Below are positions 1-11,876 of a stretch of 64,000 nucleotides of DNA, in pieces (within the stretch, counting starts at the first letter, position 1; every line of letters starts with the position of its first letter). Source of the stretch: Ricordea florida (Eukaryota; Cnidaria; Anthozoa; Corallimorpharia; Ricordeidae); NCBI GenBank assembly GCA_949710005.1, contig OX453285.1, forward strand, positions 3,220,632 through 3,284,631, in the 5' to 3' direction. The translations under genes and the position numbers were made by a program. A model generated the notes under the pieces. The model was not told the DNA's origin. It saw only the letters and a list, made by a program, of their open reading frames with translations, and ran no database searches.

Positions 1-1
1 C

Positions 2-1351
2 AAAGATGGAAAACCAGATGACAACACAGTGTATCGAATCGGAAGCGTTACTAAGATCTTCCCAGTGCTTCTGTTATATAAACTGTACGAATCCGGGTTG
101 ATCGCTTCGATTGATGACCCTTTGAGTAAATACGCGCCTGATTTCGGTATCAAAAATCCTTTCACCAAGGAAAATATCACATTAAGGGAGATCGCCAGTC
201 AGATGTCGGGTTTGCCTCGGGAGGCGCCTTGCAAGTTTCACTGCAACGCGACAGATTCTCAAGAGCAGCTAAACCTACTGAGACATATGTCATTGGTGGT
301 ACCTCCATGGATCATGCCTTCTTACAGCAACCTTGGTTACGCGCTGATTGGACGATTGCTAACAGAGAACCTGCTTAATACGACCTTTGAAAATTGGGTA
401 AAGAAGGAAATCCTCGAGCCACTTGACATGACAAACACTGGGTTCACGATCACAAGTGATGTGGAGAAAAGCATGGCGTTGCCTTTCTCTACCGAGGGGA
501 AGAAAATCCCATTTATGGATATAGCATGGGCAAACCCAGCGGGAGGCATGTACTCCACAGTTGCTGACCTAGCAAAGCTTGGAATGATGTTTACTCAACC
601 GTCCAAACATAAAATCCTAAAGCCCTCAACCATCCGTGAAATGTCGCTGCCAGTGGAGATAGCCCCGGATGGTCACACCGTGTGGGGTTCACCTTTCGAG
701 ATGTTTCTTGCAGATGGATTCCTTGTGCGAGGCAAGGGTGGTAACATAGATACTTATGGCGCCCATTTCACTTTCGAACCACAACTTGAGCTAGGCATGA
801 ACGTTCTCATTAGCAACGTCAACCTCCTGCAGGCAAGTGGACGTCGGTCTTTAGAAATAAGTGAGAAAGTTTATTACACTGTGCTACCAGCATTGAATAA
901 GACTCTCTTTGCCTTGCAAAAATTTGCGAGTTTTCCAATAAGTCCGAAGCCCTTCACTGGCGTGTATTCCGTCAAAGCAACGAATCCTTTCACGCTGTCA
1001 ACGACCAATTACCTGGTTAACATATCAGTTTACCAAATGTTCCTTCGACTTGATACGGTCAATTCGGCACCTTTCGCGAGCTTCGTCAAAATTAAGTACA
1101 TTGGAAATCCTCTCATGTTCCAAGCTTTTCAATACACCCCTGGCATGTCCTGCTTTTCAGAGCGAATTGGGCTTTATGCTGATATGTACTTTGCTCCTCC
1201 AAAGACAGACGGCCTCTCAGATTCCTTCTCTGTCCCAGGTTGGTCCGTTGTTGGCGAGAGAGTCAGGGAAACTAGCCGGAAAGCACACGAGACCCAAACT
1301 GGCGGGGACATTTTTGATAAGCTTTGGCAGCCCGAGTTCTTCACGCCATAG
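2..1351 (+). CDS. LACTBL1: LACTBL1-type beta-lactamase-like serine hydrolase, 3' part
   Basis: The frame is open from base 2 to a TAG at 1349-1351, so the gene enters from the left edge and about 450 C-terminal residues are seen. The class C beta-lactamase/penicillin-binding fold is indicated by the SxxK motif SVTK (Ser codon at 44-46) and, about 95 residues later, the second motif YSN in PSYSNLGYALIG. A glycine-rich GKGGNIDTYG segment lies where the third KTG-like motif is expected. Blocks such as YRIGSVTKIFPVLLLYKLYE, ASQMSGLPREAP and GGMYSTVADLAKLG match the metazoan LACTBL1 family rather than bacterial resistance enzymes. Substrate is unknown for the family. An apparent GTG start at 29 is internal. 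The gene is convergent with AATF, with 1.7 kb between the two stops. No intron is visible in this part. Confidence 0.85.
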   Translation, partial: KDGKPDDNTVYRIGSVTKIFPVLLLYKLYESGLIASIDDPLSKYAPDFGIKNPFTKENITLREIASQMSGLPREAPCKFHCNATDSQEQLNLLRHMSLVVPPWIMPSYSNLGYALIGRLLTENLLNTTFENWVKKEILEPLDMTNTGFTITSDVEKSMALPFSTEGKKIPFMDIAWANPAGGMYSTVADLAKLGMMFTQPSKHKILKPSTIREMSLPVEIAPDGHTVWGSPFEMFLADGFLVRGKGGNIDTYGAHFTFEPQLELGMNVLISNVNLLQASGRRSLEISEKVYYTVLPALNKTLFALQKFASFPISPKPFTGVYSVKATNPFTLSTTNYLVNISVYQMFLRLDTVNSAPFASFVKIKYIGNPLMFQAFQYTPGMSCFSERIGLYADMYFAPPKTDGLSDSFSVPGWSVVGERVRETSRKAHETQTGGDIFDKLWQPEFFTP

Positions 1352-3061
1352 TTTTTTTTTTCGTTCTATTATAACTCTTAAGCTAGTATTAACAATTCTA
1401 AGAAAAGTCGGGTTGGGTACAGTCCGACCATTTTATATTGCTTATAGCAGAATGTCTATAAATAAGTTAAAGGGTGCGTGGTCTAATACCTTGCGCACAA
1501 ATTTCAGGGCGTTCATCATATCGATATCTACTTTTCACAGCCGTGTAATATTTTTTTTCTTATATTTCACACGTCAAATATTCAATTCATGTCAATAGTA
1601 AAAGATTGTTTTTCAATACAAAGCAAATACATTTTTTTTGCTAAAAGGACTCAACAGCGCGAATCACTAAACACATTATTCTTAACTGGGAATGGCTAAC
1701 TCTGCGGGCAAAATGTCTCGAACCCTAGGGTTTTCCCACTGGCTTCCCGCAAGAACGTCATTTATTGATCAAACCATGCACTGAGTGTGACCATTCGTTG
1801 GAAAGCCACAAAGAACTGCCACCTTACAATGCTTAATTAAGTACAAAGCAAATAGTAAAGGAGTGGTGTGACAACCGTATAAAACTATGATTAGATGAAA
1901 TTCAGTCACAAAGGAACACTTGAAGTGACGAAAAGCTATCATCTGAAGAGATTGACGTCACATGGCTCTTCTTGTTGCCTGGAACCAAACAGAGAAGAGA
2001 AAAGCTCGTTCCTGAAAAAAAAAAAAAAAAAAAAAAAAAAATAGGCAAGCATTGCATGCATGTGGCTACTGCATTTATAAACCCTTTCACACCCAAGGGG
2101 TCTCCATTTGACGAGTAAAATCGCCTGGCGTTAGACAGAGTAAAATCTATTAAGTCACTCTTGGGAGTGAAAAGGTTACGTTTATTGGGACCTTTTTGCC
2201 ATACCTATCGCCTTTCCTCGATTTCGTTACTTTTACATATTCTCCTCTGAGTTTAAACACAATTACAATTCTTTGCGGTGCGCGAATTGTATTGTGCATT
2301 GTGATTGGCTAAATACTAGGCAAGCGCTGATTGGCTCCTTCACTCACACACTCACTCATGTTTCCTTTGACATATTGGCTTCTGCATTATTTCTAATGAG
2401 TAGCTTCGAATACATGTTGGTTCTCACCCACCTCACCCATGAGGTTTTTCTTCGACATGCTCTTTTTAGCAGCTTCAGTGTACGACTGCACGAGTCCCTC
2501 CTCCAAGAGTTTGACCACGATATCAATATTATCAATATTACCATTATCATCATTATTAACTGGTTTGATATTAATACCTCACGAATACTTTTAGAGGGTA
2601 AGGGAGCTTAGTACACGAATTCCTCGTGAGAGAGGTTTAACCAACGACATCGTTCTCGATATTATTATCGACATCATTCATTACGGGTTAGAGACTGATT
2701 TTACAGCCAGCAAGTGCGTGTATTTGTAAACAAACCACGAATTTCAAGTCTCTAACCCTTTTAATATTCAATCTGAGTTCAATGAAATACAAAACGGCCA
2801 TTTTGATGCCAGCCGTTGTGTGATGGCATGATGTATTCTCATTAGTGCACGGTTACTAGGTGATGACGTGACGTATCACAAAATCACGTGATTGAGTTTA
2901 GCCAATCACGCGCATGGATTTAGTACATTGAATGAAGATTAAATATTAATATTAATTATTATTGATGCCGTTATATATTAATAGTTTTGGAGGTTTGGGC
3001 CAGAAAGCTAACATTTAACTTAGGATGACCTTCGTTATAAAAACATTGCCCAGTACACCAG
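1352..3061. other. Intergenic region between two convergent 3' ends
   Basis: This holds the presumed 3' UTRs of the LACTBL1-type gene and AATF. Visible contents are a pure A run (2017-2040), a 94-bp TTAA-type MITE (2082-2175) and AT-rich low-complexity DNA with ATT/ATC repeats (2520-2570, 2935-2990). No coding region is supported. Confidence 0.5.
2082..2175. mobile_element. 94-bp piggyBac-like MITE, copy 1
   Basis: It runs from CCCTTTCACACCCAAGGGG to CTTGGGAGTGAAAAGG and is the same length as, and nearly identical to, the two copies at 24848-24941 and 24962-25055. The intact copies lie between TTAA tetranucleotides and begin CCC, as in piggyBac-superfamily MITEs. Here the flanking TTAA is degraded, so this copy is older. 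Confidence 0.7.
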
Positions 3062-6000
3062 TCAAACAACACGATTTGTAGCGCAAAATACGTGATAAAG
3101 CACTATCACTCTTGTTGACACAGTGTCTATCATATGAGTTATAACGAAAGAGCAAAAAGTCCCTGAAATGTTCGACAGATACCTTGACGAGTCCGGCAAG
3201 GTTCCCTTCTCTACCGGCGCCATAAAACTAACGAGCTTTGCATGGACATCGTACCTTCAACAAGAAGCAAAAGAACCAAAGAAAGCTAGTGAATAGTACT
3301 GTACTGTGGTGCTGTTTGTTTTACTATACAGTGTGGTTCTAACTTTTTCATCTGTGGTGTATCAAACCATGCAGTGCGGACCATTCTTTGTAAAGCTACT
3401 GAACAGTACTGTACTGTGGTACTGTTTGTTTTACTATACAATGTGGTTCTATCTTTTTCTTCTGTGGATCAAACCATGCAGTGTGACCATTCTTTGTAAA
3501 GCTACTGAAAAGTACTGTACTGTGGTACTGTTTGTTTTACTATACAGTGTGGTTCTAACTTTTCTTTTTCATCTGTGTATCAAACCATGCAGTGCGGACC
3601 ATTCTTTGTAAAGCTACTGAACAGTACTGTACTATGGTATTGTTCGTTTTACTATATAGTGTGGTTCTAAATTTTTCACGTCGCCTAGAAGATTGTAATC
3701 GGATAGACTCACCTAAGTTTTCTACCTTTACTTGCTTTCCTGTCAACTTGCTTTTTTATTTTTCGTCGAAGGTTTTGCAGCTGAAGCCATTGCCTACAAC
3801 AAGAAAACATCCGTATTCGGCGGGTGTGCAGTGCTAGAATGAAGCTGTTATACTATATAATGAAGTTCTACAGTAACAGTTAGGTTAAACCTGTAAATCT
3901 GTGGATGGCAATATGCATTCTTTGTAAAGCTACTGAACAGTACTGTACTGTGGTGCTCTTTGTTTTACTATACAGTGTGGTTCTATCTTTTTCATCTGTG
4001 GATCAAACCATGCAGTGTGACCATTCTTTGTGAAGCTACTGAACAGAACTGTACTGTGGTGCTCTTTGTTTTACTATACAGTGTGGTTCTATCTTTTTCA
4101 TCTGTGGATCAAACCATGCAGTGTGACCATTCTTTGTGAAGCTACTGAACAGTACTGTACTGCTCTTTGTTTTACTATACAGTGTGGTTCTATCTTTTTC
4201 ATCTGTGTATCAAACCATGCAGTGTGACCATTCTTTGTTAAGCTACTGAACAGTACTGTTCTGTGGTATACTGTTTGTTTTACTATACAGTGTGGTTCTA
4301 TCTTTTTCATCTGTGGATCAAACCATGCAGTGTGACCATTCTTTGTGAAGCTACTGAACAGTACTGTTCTGTGGTATACTGTTTGTTTTACTATACAGTG
4401 TGGTTCTATCTTTTTCATCTGTGGATCAAACCATGCAGTGTAACCATTCTTTGTAAAGCTACTGAACAGTACTGTTCTGTGGTATACTGTTTGTTTTACT
4501 ATACAGTGTGGTTCTATCTTTTTCATCTGTGGATCAAACCATGCAGTGTGACCATTCTTTGTGAAGCTAAGTGTTGCGTTCTTGGGTTCGGGTTCCACTG
4601 TAGAGACTAGGGAGATATGCTATCTCACTGGAGGGTTTATCAGTTCTGATTAATGCTACTGATTATTGACAATATATATGAGGTGGATGTTGCCTGGTCA
4701 CTTAGCTATGACGTCAGGAGGCTACTTTATTACTTATTAGTATAAATACTCAGGTGATTATACAAACTCGCGCGCTCTGATTGGTTCGCTATCTCGGATT
4801 ATCAGCCGATAATCACCTCGACGAACAAAATGGCTGCCAGTCGTTCGCGCGCTTTTAATGAAATAGAATTTTTTCGTGTTGTACAATGCTTTTTCTTTTC
4901 TTTTTTTGAAATAATTATCTGTGTATTTATGCTAAAACAATTATTCGCCTCCGGCTCAGTGATTATCGGTGAATTTTCAGGGATAATCAATTCACCCACG
5001 GCGAATAATTGTTAATTAACATAAAACATTACACTGAGGAACAGTACTGTACTGTTGCACCGTTTGTTTTGCTGTACAGTTAAACAAAAGAACGTTTGCT
5101 TGTAAGTACAATCATGTACCTTCCCATTTCAATAGGATTGTCACTGTTTCCTCCAGTACGCTGGTCTATAAACTCTCGTAAGAGCTTTTGTAAAAAAAAA
5201 ACACAAACGAAAGTCAGCAAATGTACAGTGTGTTGGGTAACAGAAAAATTAAGGTCTAGTTTGTACGGGGAAATGTTTGAAAACAGTTGTCTGGGCAACC
5301 TTCTCTTGAGACAACTGAAACCAGCGTTTTTCAGAGTTTTAAATTCGGGGAATACTGCGTTGTACTTGTATGGCGTTAGTGAAAACAAGATTTAATTCGA
5401 GAAAATGTTCGCAAAAGTATCCCAGTGCCAATGAAAGACACAGACGAGAGCATGGAAAATGCTTCAATTCACTCGTTAATATGTGTCACAAAACTCGTAA
5501 ATAACGAAAGAATCTCTATTTTTGATGATGACGATGGTGATGATAGCGGAGCTCCACAGCGGCTCGAAGAGCCGCAGAGCGGAGCCCCATAACTACCGTG
5601 CGAGGATAGAAATTGAGAAAAACATGCGTTTGAGTTTTCATGGTCATCGTGGCTAGCGGCATGGCTCGCGGGCGCGTGCGCCTAGCGACGACGACGACGA
5701 CGACGATGTTGCCCCAACATGGCGGCCATAGTCATCCGGGATATTTAGAAGGTCTTAAACCGAAACGAGGCTTTGTTTTTCGCGCGCTTTTCGCGGCTTG
5801 CCGCGGCTACACAACCTACAGCCAGCAGTCTACAGCAGTCTACAATGTTTTGCTGAAGAAACGGATTATATTCATAGCGGTTTTGGAGGAAAAATTTTCT
5901 TCCTACAAGTTTTCAAGCGTTTTTGGAGGGACATAAGCATAAAGCTGAGTTCTTTCTACAAGTTTTCAAGCATTTTTGGAGGGACTGTGTGAGGAGCTCC

Positions 6001-9000
6001 GCTTTTAGGTTTGCCTAAATCTATTTAATACACTGTTTCCGCTGCAACAGTAGTCTGTGACATCCTGTGATGGCAATAAATCTTTAACTTTCTCAATTAA
6101 AGCTCGTTAGTTTGCCGTTTTTATGGCCGCTTGCCACTATTTAATAGCAGTATTTCTTACTTGATGATAAAAGTCATCATCATCAAAGATTTCTGGGTCG
6201 TAGTCTTTCAAATGTAGATCTGTTTGTTGCTGAAAGAAAAGAAAGGGAGAGAAATTAAGTTCATGTACACTAAACGGTAAAAAGAATGAATGAAGTTAGA
6301 TATTTCTGAATGAATTTGTTCAGGCGCTTTATCCACGGAGCCTGCAAAATTTCAATGCACAAATTATTAATAAATAATTAAATAATAATAACAATCTGTA
6401 CTGTAAAAATATCAGTCAAGTTCCTCTTTTTAACAATTTCGCCGACTATTAAAGCCAAAAGGTGAGGTCCATAACTTGCAAAGATTTCAGAAGAATACGG
6501 CTGCATATGTTGTAAATTAAAATGAATTTCAGGTCAAAATGTTTCCAAGCTAATTTGACTTGTTTTTGTGTAGCTTACACAAAATGTGTAGCCACATTGT
6601 GTCATGATCAGATTTATTTATCAGTTTATTTATATTATTTGTCCACAAGAGTCGAGCACCTGCCACGTGGTCTAGTAAGCCACCCATGTATGCATTGCAG
6701 ACCTATTTTTTCCCTTTGTTTTAGATTAATTTTCATAATCCTCCAATAATCTGAAACAAAGGAAAAAAAATCGAACTAGTTTGGAACCATTTTGACCTGA
6801 AATTCATTTTAACCTCTACCAGGAAAAACGCTAAAACTCCTATTGCTGTAAATAGTCATTTGGTAAATTCTTTCAAATTTCCTTTGAAGCAAAGTAGAGA
6901 ACAGCAATGTATATTCACAGTAGAAGAGAATGAACAAGTATAGCCCTTTCACACCCAACAGTGACCAACATGCAACTTCTCCTGCAGCTCCAAAACAGTA
7001 TCACGATAACAGATTAGGAGAATTATGAAAAAAATCATCTCAATGATACTGAATTGGTCAAACACCAAAATGAAATTCTCCAAACTAGCTTACAAGGGAA
7101 TGTATGGCCCTCAGAGAGAGAATCTCTCCTCAGATCTTTTCAGTAAAAGGGTTAAGTTGGTGCACCTCTCTGTGCTGCGTATCCTGTTCCTTCTTCTCTT
7201 CCCTCTTTCCAAGCACTTTGTAACTGCTTCTCTTAAGCTGTGATCTTTTAATAAGACGATCCTTGTCTGATAAAATCTACACGTGGATATAACAACATAC
7301 AATGACAGTTGCATTAGTATAGTAATTGGAGCAAATGCTCATGTGAACTTAATTAATTGTACTTGGAACCTTGGAATTGGAGAGTACAGTAAAGGAACAT
7401 GTACTTACATGGTTGATTTGGGCCAAAGCTGATCTGTCAAATGAACTAAAGGACTGCAATATATAAAGTAAGTAAATACACATTGCAGACTGGTTTTCAG
7501 TTCACTGAAGTAAATTTAATTATTGAAAAGTGACATCAACAAACATGTAACAATGACTGAAATACAATAATTATAAGGCATCTTCTGCCTTTGCATAGGC
7601 TGATAAAAACTTAGAAGCATTAGGGAGAGCTTGGGAACAGATCACATAAACATAACATTGATTGTATCTGCTCGAAAATTCACCCAAACACACTAAGCTT
7701 TGTAAAAGCCTGTGAAAACATAATAGTTTTCTTTTAGAGAATAATAACTTGAAATTATTTATGCTGCACATATGCTTTGAAGGCAATTGTCTGAATCATG
7801 CTTGTTCAACCCAACATAATAACAATCATTTACCACTGACAGTGCATATACTATCTCTTTCATTCTGTAAGTTAAAATGTACAATACACTTATTTCATGC
7901 TTCATATTTCATGCTTGTGGACTTGGTTGCACTTGTAGGGAACAAAGTAAGTGTACAATGAAAAAAGTTGGGTTTGATCTCGATTGGTGTGAACTTACTT
8001 AGAGGGGGAAGCTCCTTGTTACCAAGGGATACATACCTTACTGTTAAGTCTTCCAGATGATAACCTTGTCTTCTCACTCCATTTTGAGATTGTTGAGTCT
8101 CTGAAACCTTTAAAGCCCACATGACGCTTGGAAATACACTCATTAAACTCTGCTGTAGTCTACAATTGAGAGACAATCATGAGTGAAATCCAACATACAT
8201 TAACCTAAAATATATACATGTAATACATTAGGAAAATGGAAGCCTGCCCATATATAACTGTACAGCGCTCACCGAGGAAAATTTCTACTCAGTTCCTATA
8301 AGTGAAAGTGTCACGATCTGAGTAGCAATTCTCATGAGTGAGCGTCAAACAATTCCTTACATCCTTGTGAAGCCCTGTTAGGGGTAAATTCCAACAAGCG
8401 ACATGGCCTTGAAACAGCAACACGAGAGCTACGAACTGGCGACAAACGACAGACTACTCCAGCGAAATGGGGAAAGCGACACCAATGTCAAAATAGACAA
8501 GACCCTGTTAGGGGTAAATTCAGACAAGTGACATAACAACCTTGCGAAATGCCGACATAGCTGCTTGTGAAATTCAGACAGGGGACATGGGCACCCCCCC
8601 AACAGAGCCTCCCTTGTTGGCAAAAATTATTTTGGTGTTATTCAAACTCACTAAATTGTGTTTCCTCTTTGCAGGCAGTTTTAGACTGTCCTCGTCATTC
8701 ACTGGCTCTTCTTTTTTAGCTTTGTCCTCTTTATCACTGTTTTCTTCTTCTGTATCACTAGGTATCTCTTCATCATCATCATCATTATCACTGCCATGAG
8801 ATGCATCGCTGTTTGAGTTGGCAGCTGGATATAGTATCTTTTTTGTGTCTGGATTCTGTTCAAGCAGTTTTTCTTGAATCAGTAGTAGATTTTCCAAGAG
8901 ACTGACCACACCTTCCTTACCTGAAAAGGATAATGATAATGATAATGATGATAATAATAATAATAATAATAACAACCTTTATTTGAGAGTCAATTGTATT

Positions 9001-11552
9001 TAGCACTGACATACTTATTAGGGAGACTGTAAAGCACAAATGAAATCACATTAATTTAAATCAAACAAATTAAAGCAAATGTTGGTTTTTATGGAGAAAG
9101 GAAAACCGGAGTACCCAGAGAAAAACCTCTTGGAGCAGAGTAGAGAACCAACAAAATCAGCCCACACAATTATGACACCAGGGCCAGGAATTGAACCTGG
9201 GCCATACTGGTGGAAGGTGGGCACTCTCACCATTGTGCCAACCCTGCTCCCCAAATACATGACTATGGTATTAAAACACAATACAATAATCTTAACTATA
9301 CTAAAATGTGTGGTCAGAAACCACTTGCGAACAACAAAGCCACTACATGTAAAAAATTTTATGGTTCAAGGCTCAACTGTACACACACTTTTTATTTTTT
9401 ATACTACACACTGTAATTGCATGTACTTGAATGCATAAAACAGAACCTTGTTTGTAAGTTGCATTGAAATTCTTGTCTCTTGATGATTTGAATGGTGGAA
9501 AGTCATCCTTTTGTGGAAGCTTGTTGGCCAACATCAGAACCTTTTGTAGCCTGATGCGAATTTCAAGAAAGCTGTCCCATAAACCTAAAGATAGAAGTGA
9601 CAAGTATAGTATTTTGACATAATTGTCATTAGCCCTACGTATTTCATGATTTCTTTACAATACTGGGTCACAAACATACTACAAGTGTAAAGAGCATTGA
9701 GCACATTACATTTTATATGTTGTGGGTTTAAATGAATTTCAGGTCAAAATGGTTCCAAACTAGTTTGATTTGTTTTTCCTTTGGTTTCAGAGTATTGGAG
9801 GATTATGGAAATTATTACAGCATGTACTTCACACATGAAACAGTTTTTACAGGGCTCTACACTACATAGTGGTACATCATTTTACTTTTTTTTTCCTTTA
9901 CGAAAGTAGAGAACTCATTCTAGTTTTGTTTAAGTCACAGCACATAGTCATCACAAACACCTTGTATCAATCATTGATTCATACAAAACTCAAACTCATT
10001 TCATGCAAGTAATGTGTTCCACAGTGTACATCAAGCGCAGTCTAAAATTAATAGTCAGTAGGGTTAGCAATCGTTTTGTTTCCAGTTGAACTGATTCATA
10101 CCCAGCCTATTTAGTTGTTTTGTACCCAAGCAGGTTAATTATATTAGGGAATGGGTACAAAATGATCTGAACTGAGCATGAAGCATCTGAACTTGGGTAC
10201 AAAATAACTGGGAATGAAAAGACTGGAAAGCATCAGTAGCAACCTAAAGTTCATTTGTGCATCTTACCAATTTGGTTTTTTGCAGCTTTTCCTTTTTCTA
10301 TATCTTTTTTCAAGTCAACAGCAGAAAAGTTTTGAATAGTGTCATCTTCATCCATATCATCTCCTTCAAAATCATCATCATCATCATCAACATCATCATC
10401 GTCATCACTGCTAGCTCCATCATCATCACCATAATTATTTTCATCAGCTTCTTCTTCTTGCTCATTGCTATCGCTACATTTTTCATCACTGCTACCATCA
10501 ATAACGTCATCTTCTGATAAAGAAGGATCTCTTTTATTGTCCCTTTTTGCTGATGCTCTATTTCTTTTACCCATTTTAGTTTCACTAGATTTCCCTTTTG
10601 TCCTTGAATGGAACACAAACTCTTCACCACTATTATGACTTTCGTTGACAATGTTTCTGGGAATATTTCCATCTGCCAGACTTCCGTCTATAAGTTCATG
10701 TGAAAGAAAGAAAAGGAAGGAGAAATACTGTAACCAATGTAAAACTTTTTTACTTGAAATCTGGAGATTGCTCGCCACCTCTGCTTCAAATACACAATTT
10801 TACTTTAATTTGACAAAGAATATGCAGAGAAACTTTGTTTACCAGTAGAGATTATTGTGTCATTCTGTTATGTGAAACGAACAGTTCTCTGAGAGTAATG
10901 CTCAGTAAAAATGATAAAATATAATAAGAAGAATGATTTACACACGACCACATATACTTAAACTGAGAGATTCGACTATTTGAGGGTAGAAACTAAACAA
11001 TAGTTGACTGGACTTCCATATCACTCCATACTTCTTTCTGTACGATATAGCTGCATTGTCTAGGGTAATATACGCACAAACATTTCTTGCTATTAAAAAA
11101 CATTTCTTGTTATTAAAAAACGAAGCAGTACGACTACGGCTAGCATGCACAAGTGAAGTATTTTGGGTGATATGGAAATCTAGCGCTATTTAAGCTTTAT
11201 ATTAAGCTTTGTATTCTCCAACAGAGCAAAGAAGACTGAAAAAACCTTCATAATCGGATTCAAGTTCACTGTCTCCTTCACTTCCTGGATCAAATCCGCC
11301 ATCCCTTTCAGCTGCTAGCTGAGCACGTGAAACTCTTTGACCGGCATATTTCTTGTCTTCTTCTTGCAAAAGGGGAACTGTATTCTTACGAAGTGAGCTT
11401 TTCTTTGGTTCAAAATGGTTTTCAACATCTTCATCCTGTCCGGCTTTATCTATTACTTGGGCTCTGGTGAGATCAAAGTCATCTTCGTCGAGATCAAAGC
11501 GGTTCGGTTCGGGGTTTGATAGAATCTGTAACTGCTCTGATAAAGACACCAT
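3062..11552 (-). CDS. AATF: AATF/Che-1 (BFR2 homologue), rRNA-processing and apoptosis-antagonising factor
   Basis: Coding exons, in transcript order: 11552-11246, 10687-10268, 9584-9447, 8920-8652, 8159-8037, 7453-7409, 7276-7166, 6229-6161, 5184-5120, 3793-3713, 3254-3062. All junctions are GT-AG and phases join without a stop for 607 codons including TGA. AATF is a nucleolar protein of 40S pre-ribosome processing and a transcriptional co-regulator. Exons 1-2 carry the Asp/Glu-rich acidic region. Exon 3 has LWDSFLEIRIRLQKVLML, matching the conserved AATF core. Exons 8-11 carry the TRAUB-type C-terminus (HLKDYDPEIFDDDDFYHQ, DRKASKGRKLR, HAKLVSFMAPV). The start chosen is ATG 11552; the frame opens further upstream but only with TTG. 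The extreme C-terminus after SFMAP is less certain, because a GTATCT just after DSSR could be a donor to an unseen exon. Exon 10 lies between two blocks of a 110-bp tandem repeat. Confidence 0.93.
3285..3672 (-). repeat. ~110-bp tandem repeat, block 1 (fills AATF intron 10)
   Basis: Three to four head-to-tail units with spacing of about 106-112 bp. Each contains TTTACTATACAGTGTGGTTC, CAAACCATGCAGTG and AAAGCTACTGAACAGTACTG on the plus strand. The block takes up most of the 458-bp intron 3255-3712. The strand given is that of the host transcript. Confidence 0.9.
3880..4575 (-). repeat. ~110-bp tandem repeat, block 2 (AATF intron 9)
   Basis: Six to seven further units of the same repeat, in the same orientation as block 1, start about 90 bp upstream (transcript sense) of exon 10. 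A stray partial unit lies at 5035-5085, near the intron's 5' splice site. The periodicity creates long overlapping ORFs on both strands, which I regard as non-coding. Confidence 0.9.
4737..5014. mobile_element. TIR element with adjacent decayed hairpin (TTAGTATAAATAC family)
   Basis: The left end is TTAGTATAAATACTCAGGTG. The inverted end is near 4912-4934. Next comes AACAATTATTCGCC...GGCGAATAATTGTT, a hairpin whose apex is lost. Inside are GCGCGCTCTGATTGG and an ATG (4830) beginning MAASRSRAF. Family members lie at 17058, 20188, 48095 and 59574. Confidence 0.75.
5548..6010. repeat. GC-rich repeat in AATF intron 8 with GAA-loop hairpin and (GAC)n
   Basis: GCGGCTCGAAGAGCCGC (about 5561-5577) is a perfect stem closed by a GAA triloop. 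It is followed by a (GAC)n microsatellite at about 5688-5708 and two direct repeats of CTACAAGTTTTCAAGC (about 5903 and 5957). No coding evidence. Confidence 0.5.
6517..6812. mobile_element. TTAA-bounded inverted-repeat MITE
   Basis: The left end TTAAAATGAATTTCAGGTCA and right end TGACCTGAAATTCATTTTAA are inverted. The similarity continues inward through GTTTCCAAGCTAATTTGA-like sequence. A related half-element starts near 9730. It lies in AATF intron 7. Confidence 0.65.
6945..7158. mobile_element. CCCTTTCAC...AAAGGG dispersed repeat (possible piggyBac-like MITE)
   Basis: It starts CCCTTTCACACCCAACAGTG and ends AGTAAAAGGGTTAA close to AATF exon 7. Diverged relatives begin at about 38522. The TTAA survives on one side only. 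Confidence 0.45.
9078..9252 (-). mobile_element. tRNA-derived SINE
   Basis: On the minus strand a tRNA-like head begins GGGGAGCAGGGTTGGCACAA (A-box region about 9225-9245). The B-box is in AGGTTCAATTCCTGG (about 9185-9199). The tail includes TTTTTCTCTGGGTACTCCGG, a conserved SINE-tail type. It lies in AATF intron 3. Confidence 0.75.
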
Positions 11553-11876
11553 CTTGGATCGACGCAAGTGCTCGGCAGCCTCGCCTTTTGAGAAATGCAA
11601 AATTATTTCTCTTTCTAGTGAGGGGTATGCGGGTATTTGTGGGGTTTTTACACCACCAATCGCCCTTAGTACTTGAAAAAGAACATGTGAAGGTTACAAA
11701 ATTTACTACCCTGGTTTCTTTTAACAGACAAATTGCCAAGAAAATGTTTCTTTTGTTTATATTAAGCAGGCGTGAAGAATAGTCCTCACCCCACTCCTGT
11801 GTCTGTAGATAAATTGTCAGCTGATGACGTAATTTGTTGTGGTTCCAAGGAACTTTGTTTCTCTTCGAAGCGAGAA
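11553..11876. promoter_or_regulatory. Presumed bidirectional promoter of AATF and EIF4E3
   Basis: Only 324 bp separate the two divergent start codons, so both 5' UTRs and core promoters must lie here or overlap the genes. I see no clear TATA box placed for either gene, which is usual for housekeeping promoters. The assignment rests on gene geometry alone. Confidence 0.6.

Noticed and set aside
3285-4575. CRISPR array
   Set aside because: Units are head-to-tail satellites with no unique spacers, in a eukaryotic genome.
4098-4610. Overlapping long ORFs on both strands
   Set aside because: They follow the 110-bp tandem repeat in AATF intron 9; the repeating peptide is a period artefact.
5080-5395. 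ORFs of about 100 codons on both strands
   Set aside because: The minus frame is AATF exon 9 extended into introns; the plus frame is its shadow.
8574-8975. Single 133-codon minus-strand gene
   Set aside because: It is AATF exon 4 (8652-8920) read into flanking introns; the ATG lies in an intronic (GATAAT)n repeat.
11553-11600. Upstream extension of AATF
   Set aside because: The extra residues begin with TTG, not ATG; the conserved N-terminus starts at ATG 11552.
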